From Rhizophagus sp. LPA8_4_AMF (lineage: Eukaryota; Glomeromycota; Glomeromycetes; Glomerales; Glomeraceae), in NCBI GenBank assembly GCA_021464525.1, contig JADRCO010000089.1, positions 1 to 56,098 of the forward strand: DNA of 56,098 nucleotides, in the 5' to 3' direction. The notes under the pieces were generated by a model, which saw only the letters and a list, made by a program, of their open reading frames with translations, had not been told where the DNA came from and ran no database searches. Numbering within the stretch: the first letter of the stretch is position 1; each line of letters begins with the position of its first letter. Shown here one piece after another: positions 35,430 through 49,388 of the stretch. Both the position numbers and the translations under genes were made by a program.

Positions 35430-35842
35430 CTTTCCAGATCGCTAAAATTTTAACAGATAGTTAAAACCCTAAGTCCCTAATGAAAAGACAAGCGCGTTTT
35501 TTTCAACAATATGATGATTTGTTACACGTGTTTTTCATGCATCAAGTTTTTTACAACTGTAAACAAAAATAAAAAAAAACCACTATAAACGAAAAAATGG
35601 GCTATTGTCTTGTATGAATAAATATAGTTAATGCTTTAATATATATAAATATATAAATACTGTAATGACTACAAAGTGATCGATGAACATGTGACTTTGT
35701 GGGCGGGTTTTGTCTAGCGATTATATATAAACCATACACCATTTTACCAGCTCGATATAGCTTCGCAAAACCTTAAAAAAAAGGGATAGTTAAATAATTT
35801 ACATAATTTGGTCATCCTAAGTTTCTAAAGTTTACATGAGTA
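35430..35842. promoter_or_regulatory. Divergent ThrRS/VPS8 upstream region
   Basis: 413 bp between divergent starts, with ACACGTGT near 35526, GGGCGGG at 35701 and a TATA-like TATATATAAA near 35722 facing VPS8. Functional use is inferred. Confidence 0.4.
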
Positions 35843-37382
35843 ATGACGCCCACAGCACCAGAAACCGAAACATATGACGATTTAATAAAACGAATACTGG
35901 AGTCAGACACGGACGATGACTTTTCTAAGCATCTCCCAATGCCTTCAAATAGTGCTCCAGAAGGGCCATTACCACCAGAACTTGAAGCTGCCTTAGAAGA
36001 TAATGTTCAAGCAGAAAAGTATTTAAGTAATTTAAAAAAAAGAATGGAAGCATGGAAAGCTGCGGGTTTAACTGACGCAATGAAAAGAGCCCTTGAGCTC
36101 CTACACGAAAATAATGGACTGACAAGCGGGAATAGCGAAGAAGACGAAGATTCTGATGGAAGGTAAGGAAATCTTAGATTTTTAAGGACACTTTAGATCT
36201 TATTTTCTTTGACGAAATCGCTTTATTCCATTTAATTCTAACTGTTTTTTTTTTGATTTTTTCCGAATGAATTTAATTCCGATTCAATCCTAAATATACG
36301 TAGCAGTAATGATGAGCCAGCTACTCCAACGATCGATATACATGACATTCAACCACAGCCAAAAGTAGCTGAGGGTTCAATATCGCGTCTTGGTAAGAAT
36401 TGAAACTATTATTAGCAATTAATAATTCTGAATTCATTTCATTAATCTGCATACTTTATAGTGAACGGTGTCTCTTCATTGGTTGATATTGAAAATTCTT
36501 TCAATAAGCTCCGAATACCAGAACTGGATCTTCCTATTACTCAAGAAAGTACAATAAAATCTGCGCTCACAGAATTATATAAACTTCAAGAAGATCTTCA
36601 AATACATTTACAAGGTGGGCCATTGGCGGATCCATCAACTATGGGTGCACAGCGAAGAAAGAAAGTTGCTGATCTGCTGGAACGGGTCATGAAAGAAGCT
36701 GCTTTGTATGAGGAATTTGTAAATAAAGGTAATGATTTGATATTATTTACAATGATATGTATTTTTATTTTAAATAATAATGAGCTATTTGGTTCGATTT
36801 TAGCGCAACACCTTAGTCTAGATAGAATTTTGAATGAATCAGAAGGTTCTAGTGATGATGAATGCATAGATTCCGAAACTATAGATACTGAATCTGAAAT
36901 TCCTGGTTTCGAGGTATTTGTAGTTATTATAAGCTTTTTAAGTACATTCAAGAAGTGGCCTTACCTAATAAATGGTCCTTATAGGATTCATTATCGGATA
37001 TATCTCGCAGGTCTGCAGCTACCCCATCAACAACTCCACTTTCGCCACGTTCTTTAAGAGCTCTTGATCCTAGTTTAGCACGATTACGCTCTACTTCTTC
37101 TGCGTCGATTCCTTCGATGCAATCAAGAGCATCATCTCGACTATCACGTTCATCATCTCCTTCAATATTAGGTCTTGAGGACTTAGGATTACTTGCCCCA
37201 CCTGAACCATGGGAAGCTTTCCGGTGGTCCCCTCTGGCAAAATTATCAGAACAATTATACTCTAATCAGAATGCAGGCTTGGCTACGGTGCTCGCTGTAC
37301 GTATTACTTTCTTGACTTAAAATCTTGAATCATTTCCCTAAATTCTTTTTATTTTATTTTATTTTATTTATTTTTTTTCAAA

Positions 37383-37416
<34 letters not shown>

Positions 37417-40400
37417 TATAGGTTAGTGGTGTTATTGCAGTCGGCACTATTCGTGGCCTAATTATGGTATATGATTATTCACAAACATTAAAATGCGTTC
37501 TTGGAACTGCGGTCAATGGTATTATAGTGAGAGTTTCGTTATCAATAAATGTATTGTTTAAGTAAATAAAAGATTAATGTATTTTTCAATTGTTAGCTTT
37601 TGAACAGCATGGTGCGGTTACCTCACTTGCTATTTCTTCTGATCACTCTCAAATTGCCAGTGGTCATGCACAAGGATTTATATTAATATGGGATTTGCAA
37701 AGACCAATGAATCCGGTGCGGTCTATTTCACCAATTTCCCCGGCTGTTGCTGCAGGTGGCAGAAAAGAAGGACACATTCGTGGTTCATCAATTTTACATG
37801 TTGGGTTTGTTGGTATGAGAAAAAATGGAATAGTGTCGGGAGACGATCATGTATGTTGTAGTTATTCTTTTTGATTATCTTTTATCCTTATGAATTTGAA
37901 TAATTTTAAAATTTTTTTTTCAAAAAGGGTATGGCATTTTACCATAACTTGTATAAGGTCATGTTGGTTAATGCTACAGAAACTACACGTATTCTTGGAA
38001 GTTATCCTACGCAGACATCTGCTTCTCAAGCTTCAGTACCTTCTAAACCGAGAAGACCGAGTACAGTATTTGGCTTATCACCTTTACCACTTGGTCAAAC
38101 GCCTCATGGATCCGAAAGTTTTGGGCTTGTAGCAATGTTAACACCTTATAAGGTATTTATTCTATTGAATCTTTTTATTAAGTTTATTTATCTATGTATT
38201 TATGTTTATGTTTTTGTCCATCATTAATAGATGATTATAGTTAGTACTAAACCAACACCTCAAACCCAATATAAATGTTTAAAACCCAAAAATGTTTCGA
38301 CGGATTCTTCCACGTCAAAATCAATTGCTGGATGCTTAGCGTGGTTTCCTGCTGATAAGTTTCAGCTAAATGATGGTAACCCAATTAAATTTATTTAGGT
38401 CGTTTTTTTTTACATTAAATTTTGATATTTTACTTTATTTATTTTGATTAAAAAAAAGATTCACCAATTGAGCATACTGATCCTCTACTCGCATTCTCAT
38501 GGGGCCATCACTTGACTATTTTAAAAGTAACTGCTGTGCCACTCTCTACTGCCGAACTTTCAAAAAAAAGAAGACGCCCTGAACATGATGTTAGGCTAGA
38601 ATTCACCAAAGTTGGTGATTGGAAATCTAGGAATGGCATAGTTGCGCTACAGTGGCTATCCTCTCAGGTGACTTTAATCATTATTTGATTTTATTTAATT
38701 ATCTATAAAGACAGCATATTGCATGTTGATCATTCGATTGGATTTATATTCCTACGTAACTAAAACGTGTTATTACAGATATTGCTGATTTTGACAAATA
38801 CCGAAGATATTGTCGTATTTGATCCAAAATCTTTACAAGATTTTGAGCAAAGCAATATTCGTCAAAGATCATTAGTATATCATGATAGGTTTTCTTCACT
38901 TTTAAAGGATATCACAGACGATTCAAATGTGCATGTAGATACATCAAGGACAACAGTTGATTTGGCTTACTATCACAGTATACGCGTATATAGAGGAAAC
39001 GTATTTCTCTTGGTATATATTTGACTGAATTTTATATTCTAGTAATTATCGATAAAATTTCAAACTCCAATACTAATGTTTTAAAATTATCGTAGGGTGT
39101 GAGACAACTTTATGTTGGGACACTTTTGTCATGGGCTGATCGTGTAGTTGCACTTGTGCAATCTGGTGATTTCCTTGAAGCTATAGCTTTAGCCACATCT
39201 TTTTATAATAAAACATCATCTCAAACAATTCTTGGTTTACCGGATGATGAAGAAAGTCGTCATGCAATTGTAGGCGAAAAACTTATGGAACTTTTAATCG
39301 CTTCAATAAATTATGCATTTTCGAGTGAGCGTACATTCCAGGGTATGGTTGATGAACATAATGGTAGCGGTGCAGTTTTATTCAATGATTTAGCTGTCGC
39401 ATGTATTGAGGCCTGTCTTAGTATGCATAGAGAGGACTTTCTATTTAATGATGTTTATGAGCGATATTCTGAGGCTTCTGCTAAAGGAGTACTCCTTGAA
39501 GTTTTAGAACCATATATACTTGAAGATAAAATAAAAGATTTACCGCCGGAAATAATGAAAGATCTGGTCGATCATTATAAGAGTCGTCGTATGCTTGCAA
39601 AAGTTGAAAAATGCATATGGCACATTAACCCTCAATGTATAGATATTGATCAAGTTGTCCAGTTATGTCAAAGTGAAGGACTCTATGATGCGATGATCTA
39701 TGTTTGGAATCGTTCCATGATGGATTACGTTAGTCCGGCTGTTGAGCTTCTTAAAATAATCAGGAAAATCTTAATTTTAGAAAAGCGTAAAAAAAAGAAG
39801 CATCGTTCTTCAATGTCAACTTCCTCCATTTCAGCTGATGTTAATGTTGAAGCGGGTGAAGATTTGGAGACAATGAGAACAAACGCTCGCAAATTTTATA
39901 CTTACATGGGAAATATTCTCACTGGTCGCACATATCCTAACGGTGCTCCACTTTCAGAGCCGGAAGCTAATGAGGCTCGAACAACATTATATTCTTTTGT
40001 GTTTTCTGGTCGTTGTGTTGTATGGCCTAGGCACGGTGGGGAATTAATCTTAACAGCTGAAGATGAGTTGAAAGGTTCAGAACCTACTTATCCCTATCTT
40101 AGAATCTTCTTACGATTTGATACAAAAGCGTTCTTGCAAGCTTTAGAAATTGCCTTTGAAGATTCTTATTTAAACGGGGTTGAAATAATTATGAATGGTG
40201 ATGAATATGTTGAGGAAGAAGAATTACCTGGGAAAATTATAAATCGTCAGTTATTAGTGAATATCCTGTTAGAAGTTATGACATCAAGTTCTTATGATAA
40301 CTCGGAATTTTCCCAGACAGATATCTCCTACTTATATAGTTTTGTAGCACGTAATTTACCAAAATACACACAATTCTTACTATTACCCCCATCTATCATA

Positions 40401-42353
40401 CACAAGATACTGGTCCATCTCAGTACTGATAATGTTCCTCGTACTCGTGAAGAAAGACAACTTTCAGTAGAATGTTTATTATCTATTTATACACCACAAG
40501 ATGAAAATCAGATGGTTCAATTATATGAAAATGCTGGTTTTTGGAGAGTGCTGGAACATGTATATAAAGCAGATAAAAAATACGGATTATTAGTGACAAC
40601 TTATTTAAAAGATCCTGAACGAAGAAATGAAGTTTTTGATTGTATTCGTAGCTTATTAAATCCCAACAGTAAGCTTACGGAGAAACAACGGGGAGAAGTT
40701 ACACAAACTATTATGACGAGAATTGATGAAATTGTTGATATTGATGGCGAACAAACTGCCGCAATTATTAAAACATATTTTAACAGTGATCATAAAACTG
40801 TTATCGAGAATTTATCATCATCTCCAGCACGTTTATTCACTTATTTGAGAGGACTGTTGGAACCTTCTCAAGAAAATGTAACAGGCGGAGAACTTGTGAG
40901 GGTTCGAACTGTCGAGGAACAAGTTATTATGTCTGAAGCACATTCGGAGTCCCTTCTTATAGATCCAGAAATTCATGAACAGTATATTGCATTAATGTGC
41001 AGATTTGATCCTACAGGTGTATATCATTATTTACAAACTCATCCAGATACCTATAGAATGGAATATGTATTGCCTATTTGTGATGACACTGATATTGTAG
41101 ACGCAGTGGTTTGGATTTTGGAGAGAAGCGGTAAAGCAGTTGAAGCACTTAACAAAATTTTGGATATTGTCCAAGATAAAAGGCAGGAAATTCTTTCATT
41201 GATTGAAGATAAAAAAAATGACATAAATGACCAATGGACATTAATAGAAAAAACAAAAATAGAGACATCTTTAATGAAATTAAAAGGTGTACTCAAGATT
41301 GGCATTCTTTTGTGCGAGAATAGTTGCCGACGAGCAACTTCAACAAAAGGTTCTAAGGGTGCTGTTGCCTTTCCTCAAGACCATACTACAGAAAGTGAAA
41401 CTGAATTATTATGGTTTAAACTTCTTGATGCATTTTTGGATGCCACTAAAGCTATATCTTCAAGTGTCATACCACCAATACCTCCAATGATGTCAGAAAA
41501 ACTTTTAGCCAATGGGCAATTATCTTCATTTGAAGTATCGAGATCACCTATATCACCATATATTGCAAATCATTTAGTTACTACTTTTAAATCATATGTT
41601 CAGTCTATTATGAGGTCCTTACTGTTGTCCACATCTTCGCCTTACGTTTCATTGCCGAGACTATTGCTTAGATTTATTCAGTCGCAAGCCAAAAGGAATA
41701 GTACCGTCTCGGACTTTCGGGACATTTTCGTAGGGATGATTGATACATATAAATATGAAGGTCAGTTGCTAGCTATGACCAACCGACTATTTGAAAAGGA
41801 CTTGTTCATGAATGTAGCGGGTGTTGTTAGACAGCGTGGTAAAGGCTGGCGCCCTCGTAGGGGGGCATGTGAAGTGTGTGGGGTTCAGTTTTGGGGAACG
41901 GATCTTAACCATCTGAACCTCCGCACACCATCTGGTTGGGGTTCACCCGAAAAGAAAACGCCCCATTCATCCACTATATCCAACCCTGCCAATATTGCAG
42001 ATGCCTTACCAGATGCCTTCCCGTCCCTTGAATTACTTGAAGAATCTAATCAGTACCTGTCTGATGGAGAAGCTTCGACATCTGTCAACCTACTCCCCTC
42101 GTCACCGTCTCCTCAACCTTCAACATCGTCAACGATTCAAGAAAACGACCTATTGCTTTTCCGTTGCGGCCACGGTTACCATCGTAGATGCCTCGAGACC
42201 GAATCGAACATTTCTACAGAAAATGAACCAGAAGCTAAATGTACGGTTTGTCAAATAGAACGACGGAGTGATGAAATTGATTTAGTGAATAATTCAACGG
42301 GAAGAATTAAGGGCAAAGACAAAATTGTGAGTAGAGATTCGTTTATGTGTTAA
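35843..42353 (+). CDS. VPS8: VPS8-like CORVET subunit with C-terminal RING (1839 aa)
   Basis: Twelve exons (35843-36162, 36304-36392, 36462-36729, 36804-36913, 36985-37296, 37422-37518, 37597-37850, 37928-38151, 38231-38375, 38459-38667, 38779-39012, 39096-42353) give 1839 residues. The first 350 are acidic and Ser-rich. A beta-propeller follows (SGVIAVGTIRGLIMVYDY, EQHGAVTSLAISSDHSQIAS, GFILIWDLQRP), then a long helical solenoid, then a RING-H2-like domain with Cys at about 1679/1682, CGHGYHRRC near 1778 and CTVC near 1803. Family knowledge: VPS8 is the Rab5/Vps21-binding subunit of the CORVET tether on early endosomes. Domain order matches; the last exon alone holds 1085 codons. A donor-like GTGAGT close to the stop leaves the exact C-terminus slightly uncertain. 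Confidence 0.92.
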
Positions 42354-43007
42354 AATTTATATGAATATATCTTTTTTTTTTTTAAAAAAAAAAAATCTTG
42401 TTACGAATCTATCATATATTATTATCTTTTTTTTTTCTTTTTAAATAATTAGATTTAATGATGGAACTGTAATGCTTTGAAAATAGCACGAAAAAGGTTT
42501 TTCAACAGACTTTGAAAATTATGAAGTGAAAATATTTGTGATTTATTATAACTTTTAATCTCTCAATTATTAACCTTTTTTGAATGTTGAATTATTTTTA
42601 TAATGGTAATCAACAATTATTTTTAATTATTGGTTTAGGACTTTGTTTAAAGGGTCTGTATCTCCAGGTTTTTTTTCCATTTTTTCTCTTGATTATAATT
42701 ATTACTTAGTGTAAATTATAAATTAAATTTCTTATTTTGTAATTTTAGATTTATTTAGGAGGGGGGTGGGTTTATAAATTTTATGTATTTTATAGTATTT
42801 ATTTAAACATTTGTTCTTGGAGAATTTCTACATCAAATTGTAAATTATTATTAAAATACTTTGATGTTTCTGGTTTTTGGATATATAAGTTCGTTATATT
42901 AAAAATATACTTTTTCAATAATAACGTGTTAAAAAATTGTATTTTATTTTTGAATAATAATAATACAGTAAATTTTGATAATTTCTGATATAAAAAAAAT
43001 AATATTT
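42354..43007. other. Convergent intergenic region between VPS8 and GET5
   Basis: AT-rich, with homopolymer T tracts and one GC island (GGAGGGGGGTGGG near 42755). No gene seen. Confidence 0.5.
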
Positions 43008-43836
43008 CTATTCAGTTTTTGTATGTTTATCAAAGTCTTCAATAAATTTTCCATTATAATCTTTATAAATGTTTGAAAATTCTTGAAAGACACGTTCAGA
43101 ATCTTTATTTTGAGAAAATTGACCTTGAAGAAAAGTATGTAAAACGCGCCAAAATTGAGGATCTTTCAATTTCTCCATAGCAGAAGAACTAAGAGGTTCT
43201 TGAGCTGAACTTGAAGAAACGGGAGATGATATTGTATCAGAAGTAGAAGAACTAATTGACGCACTACCAGACTTTTGAACTAAATGTATTGTGGTATCAT
43301 TATTAATACCATATTCATATAAAGTTTTAGTATCGATTAAGGCTTTTCCTTTTAATATCAATCTTTGATTATCAATAGGAATCGAAGCAAGAGGTTGCAA
43401 TTTTTCCTTAAGATTAATAACCGTATCAGAATTATTTAATTGGACTGTAAATGGTTGACCTCCTTTAAGTGATTTAATTTTTACTTGAATTGGAATACCT
43501 GAAAAAAAGTACGCGTTATTCGGAAAAAAAACAAAAGGAAAAAAATTCATTCAAAATATTACGCTTATACCTTGAGCAGGTTCGGCGTTTTGTGAGATTT
43601 CTTGAAGTTTTGATTTTCCTGTTGATTTTTTACTTTTACTAGATAGTGCGTTTGCTGTCTAAAAATAATAATAAAATGAAAACTTTGTATTAAGTAAGTC
43701 TGGTTTAGATTCTTCAACTTACTGGCTTTTGACGCGTTTGAAGAGGAGGAGCAAAGTCTTGAGGGTATCTCACGGGGCGTGATGATAAAGAACTAAGGAA
43801 ATTTGTAACAAAATTTGTCTCGTCAACTAAACTCAT
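43008..43836 (-). CDS. GET5/Mdy2/UBL4-like ubiquitin-fold protein (230 aa)
   Basis: Exons 43723-43836, 43571-43658 and 43008-43498 give 230 residues. The N-terminus (TNFVTNFLSSLSSRPVRYPQ) resembles the Get4-binding region of yeast Get5 (FVSKFL...PKSY). A ubiquitin-like domain follows (about 69-143: IQVKIKSLKGG, NLKEKLQPLASIPIDNQRLI, LKGKALIDTKTLYEYGI). The C-terminus FWRVLHTFLQGQFSQNKDSE resembles the short helical dimerisation domain of UBL4A/Get5. Family knowledge: works with Get4 and Sgt2 in handing tail-anchored proteins to the ER insertion route. The all-three-parts match makes GET5 more likely than a generic ubiquitin-like protein. Confidence 0.82.
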
Positions 43837-44107
43837 CCTGAGATTCAAAAGTAGAGAAAATGGTTAAGAAAATTAATTGTAAAAAAAATTTCTGAAATGA
43901 TCGGCAGTTACACCACTTAGATGTTTAAATTTCATATGTGAATATATCGGAAAAACTAAAGAGGAAAACAAAGTAATCAAGAATCGCCAAGTTATCTGCC
44001 AAGTTATTCGCCAAGTATATCTTTATAAACTTATAAATAAGCCAATTAATTTGTTTTGAGTGTCCTCATTTGAATCTTCTTTACTTACACACACATACAT
44101 AGTAACA
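43837..44107. promoter_or_regulatory. Divergent GET5/CUE promoter with a 12-bp triple repeat and TATA box
   Basis: CGCCAAGTTATC, TGCCAAGTTATT and CGCCAAGTATAT follow each other at 43985-44020, a threefold 12-bp repeat. TATAAATA follows at 44032-44039, 69 bp before the CUE gene start. The arrangement looks like a factor-binding cluster upstream of a TATA box; this is inference. Confidence 0.45.
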
Positions 44108-45427
44108 ATGTCAACTCAGAATACTGAAGCCATAATTACCCTGAAGGGTATGTTCCCTGACGTAGATCCCGAAGTATGTGAAGCAGTATTTGAAGCTAAT
44201 CAAGCAAATCTAGAACAAAGTATAAATGCTCTCTTGAGTATGTCTGACCCAAACTATAAGAGTGAAGAAAATATTCCAGCTCAAACAGAAGTATGTTGTA
44301 TCACTTTTAAATTAGCTTTTTTACGTTTTTTTCTATAAATTTTTTTAATTTTTTTTTAAATATATAGTCTGGACAAAATACTAGTGAACAAATTAAACGT
44401 GATGAAGAATTAGCTAGAAGTTTAGCAGCCGAAGCAGATGGTAAGTTTCTATTTTTAAAATAACTTTTTCATATATCTAAATTTTTTGATTTTGATTTTA
44501 GGACAATTTTATGACGAAGATCCTCAATATGATGCACAACAACAACGACAACGACAGCAACATGGACAGCAACCACCGCCTCAACAACAACAACAATCTG
44601 CTTTCCCTGATTTTTCAGGTAAACATACTTAATTTTATTAATTAGATAAAGATATGATTTTAATATTAAATTATTTTTCTATTAAATAGAGGAACTTCCA
44701 ATAATTAAAGAAAAAATTGTTCAGGCTGTTGACAGTAAGGATTAATTATTTGATTGAGCAACTTTAATTTTCTTAAATTATTAAATTTATTTTTTAAAAA
44801 TTTTAGCAACAAAAAAGAAAGCTAAAGAATGGTATGAAAAATTAAAACAACAAACGGCAACAAGAAATGAAACAACTCAACATTCTACTCCGCATTACAC
44901 AAGTTTACCCGGCTATGAAGCCGACAATCCTTTACTCGAAGAAGATTTTTCTCCTTTTCAACCACAAAAAAATAATGATCGCCAGTATATTAATACTACT
45001 AACAATTCTTTTAATACTACCCCTAATGCTCGAATTTCACCTTTGAAATCTCAACCAGTTTATGGATCACATGGTATTGATGTTAACAAGGATACTGACG
45101 ATGATGATGTATTTAGCTCTTCCACTAATAATCATCAAATAAAAATTATAAGAGAAGATCATAATCAATCTTCAATTAATTCTGCTTCTAAGGCTTCTCC
45201 ATATAAATTAAATGATGATTTAGAAATTCCAGATAATAATAATAATTCTACATCAACAGCAACTTCTACTACTTCTCCTGAAAGGCATGATATTCACAAA
45301 GCTACTAGTGCAGGTAATTTATATTTATTTATATTCATAATATCGTATAAGTTAATCATTCTTTCTAATATTAATCTTTTTCAATTTAGATGCTGAAGAC
45401 ATTAAAGATTTAGACTTGAAACAATAA
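44108..45427 (+). CDS. CUE-domain protein, Cue5/Tollip-like ubiquitin adaptor (320 aa)
   Basis: Six exons (44108-44290, 44368-44440, 44502-44618, 44690-44734, 44807-45313, 45390-45427) give 320 residues. The CUE domain occupies residues 6-48, with the MFP motif (LKGMFPDVDPEVCEAVFEA) and a closing dileucine (NALLSM). A charged segment with DEELARSLAAEADGQF follows, then a Gln-rich stretch and a long disordered Ser/Asn/Thr-rich tail. Family knowledge: CUE domains bind monoubiquitin; yeast Cue5 links ubiquitinated aggregates to Atg8 in autophagy. An Atg8-interacting motif is possible but I do not assign one. Start is the ATG in ACAATGTC. Confidence 0.8.
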
Positions 45428-45776
45428 CTAGAATTATTTATTTTATGAAATGCTCAATTACATTATTAATCTTTTATTTTTAATATTTAGTTTATGATTA
45501 GATATTCTGCTTAAATATTATATAGTACTTATAACTTATTCTACACTTTATTTGTTATAATTGTAAATGTTTTTTATAATAAAAATAACCTGAAAATATG
45601 TAACATTTCAAGCACTTCGAATAAAAAAAAAAAAAAAATCTAGATGAAGTTATTATTTTATTCGTGTATAGACACTCTTTAAAGCTCTTCTTCTAACTGG
45701 AGATCTCGGATAATAATCATATTCAATAAATACAATTAAGAATAAAAATTTTTATTTCAGCAATATTATTAAACTA

Positions 45777-47443
45777 TCAATAATGGCTACCATTAATCTT
45801 CCGATTGCCATTTTCGGAGTATTTCCCATAACCACCATCTGTTCTTGACCGTTTATCATATCGATGTGAACTTTCTAGATCGACCACATCAAGATCATCA
45901 TCCTCATCCTCACGGCTATTATAGGCCATTTCGACTTCCTCAAACTCTTCTTCTTCAATCTCTACTTCCTCAAAATCATCATCATCAATTTCCTCAACAT
46001 TTGGTGATGTTTCAGTATCTTGATTATAATTAGCATAATATTCTTCTAAATATCGGTTGTGTCCCTCATCTTCTTTTTCATTAACTCTAATATTTTCCAC
46101 CTTTTGCTCTTCAATTTCTTTGTTTGCTCCTGAATTCCAAGCATTCGAAACCATCATTTCACCCGAAACTGTACTACGAACATGCCAAGCAGGTAATGCA
46201 TTTTGCTGCCTATGAAATATAAAAATGTATATATAAATATAAGATATTCTAAATACGTTATGAAACATAAGTACTTAAAAAAAATACTTGCCGCTTTTTT
46301 TCAAGTTCCGCTTGTCGTTCTATTTTTGAAGTCTCATTATCATCCTGAAACACAACGACAATATCCCCTCCCAATTGTTGCATGGTGTCTTGGGCATATT
46401 GTAAGTCATGTTCCTCTAAAATATAACATTGAAATAAGTAAATGTCAGTAAGAAAATAAAATACAATGTATACTTTATTTATTACATACGAGTAGATCCT
46501 GATTGTCCATTTTTTGCACCTGATCCAGCTTGTAGTTTTTCAATTGAAGAACTTATTGTACAAATAGAGGTAAATTATTGCAATAGAACTAGTCAAATCC
46601 TAAATTAAATCTATATAAGTAAATACATACACAGGGATCCGTAATTTATCAATAGTTTTCAATAAATCGATTATCGGTTTACTTTGTTCCATGAATCTAA
46701 AATTTTTAAATAATGATCAGTAAGTTATTTTACGGACTAAACTATCGTCAACAATTACCTTCCATGAAGCTTCTCGGATCCTTTGACGTTTTCGGCATTG
46801 TCATTATGATCCAATTCAGAATGACATAAATCACATACAAATGTCTGACGAATAGGATCAAAGAGATTATGAACATCAAGAGGTGCAAATACTTTTTTGC
46901 AACCTGGGCATAAATATCCCTTATTTTCTTGTTCCTGTATTCACAAAGAGGTTTTAACATGGATTGTTTACATGAAATAGAATATTAGATCAATTCAAAA
47001 TAAAAATAAAATTCATACACTTCGCATACGATCGCCGACCATCTCACGGATTTTAAAAATTTTCCATTTGATAACGTTGACAACCTAATAAAAAATAAGA
47101 AAATGATAAAATAATAATGATATAAAAACACATAAATATATGTTCTAACCTGTTGCCAGTCAACATAATAATATGTTCTTGGAATTGCCCGCTGTTCTGC
47201 TTTCTTTGGTTCAGCTTTTGTGAACGTTTTAATGAGACGTGCTTCTTTTAGAGTACCGCAAAGCTTGTGGATCTCTTTGACGTTAAGACCAACGCCTTTC
47301 GCCAAGTTTTCGTCGCTCATGGCTTCTTGTTTAGTGAGCTGATCCAATACTACAATGTGTGCAGTTTGGAAAAAAGCTCTTGCCACCCTCATTAGCAAAG
47401 AAATGAAGACGCTCATATCAGTTGCTTCTTCCATACCACTCAT
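45777..47443 (-). CDS. TFIIE alpha subunit (406 aa)
   Basis: Seven exons (47150-47443, 47019-47084, 46759-46934, 46631-46696, 46490-46551, 46288-46415, 45777-46205) give 406 residues. A winged-helix domain opens the protein (LMRVARAFFQTAHIVVLDQL, LAKGVGLNVKEIHKLCGTL, RTYYYVDWQQ). A zinc ribbon follows with Cys129/Cys132 (YLCPGC) and Cys154/Cys157 (FVCDLC). A helix (FMEQSKPIIDLLKTIDKLRI) and a strongly acidic C-terminal region (EEIDDDDFEEVEIEEEEFEE) follow, as in human GTF2E1. Family knowledge: recruits and regulates TFIIH at Pol II promoters. Small internal exons are each supported by frame and by family-like sequence. It converges on the CUE gene and diverges from the GDP-fucose synthase gene. 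Confidence 0.93.
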
Positions 47444-47461
47444 TGTATTTAAAATGTTTTA

Positions 47462-47764
47462 TTAAAAAATTTTGTAACGACGAAAACAAAAATCAATGGC
47501 AGTTGGAGGTATAACAAGAAAAACCAACAAAGCAAGGCGGAAGCTCAAATAGCGACTTCTCAAGTTAAAAGTTCTATCAAAGAATTTTTGATCTCTGAAA
47601 AATATGTAATAAACAGAAAAGAAAATAGAACTAACATAAATAATAATGGGCTTTTTTTTGTACGTCAGAATACTACCAGAATTCCGCAGCAATGCGGAAA
47701 TCGGAATTTTTCGGTATACAAGGAGGGTTAAACAAACAACCTTACCTGAAACAATATGGAGCAT
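47462..47764 (-). CDS. Possible 49-residue single-pass membrane protein or leader ORF upstream of TFIIE alpha
   Basis: Exons 47746-47764 and 47462-47592 (CAG|GTAAGG donor, TTCAGAG acceptor) would give 49 residues: an Arg-containing front, a hydrophobic segment LALLVFLVIPPTAI and a basic end FCFRRYKIF. The stop lies 18 bp before the TFIIE-alpha ATG. It could be an independent small gene, an upstream ORF in the TFIIE-alpha leader, or simply a spliced 5' UTR that is open by chance. I recognise no family. Confidence 0.3.
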   Translation of the reverse strand: MLHIVSGKVVCLTLLVYRKIPISALLRNSGSILTYKKKPIIIYVSSIFFSVYYIFFRDQKFFDRTFNLRSRYLSFRLALLVFLVIPPTAIDFCFRRYKIF

Positions 47765-47807
47765 GAATTAATAAGTTTGATTTGTCAATATAATGTATGT
47801 GATAAAG

Positions 47808-47815
47808 TATAAATA
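47808..47815 (+). promoter_or_regulatory. TATA box of the GDP-L-fucose synthase gene
   Basis: TATAAATA lies 69 bp upstream of the start at 47877, in the same sequence and spacing as the one before the CUE gene. Confidence 0.45.
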
Positions 47816-47864
47816 AGGTCAGGAAACGTTTTTTTTATTCGATTCAAATTTTAGGCCAAACTAA

Positions 47865-49388
<1,524 letters not shown>

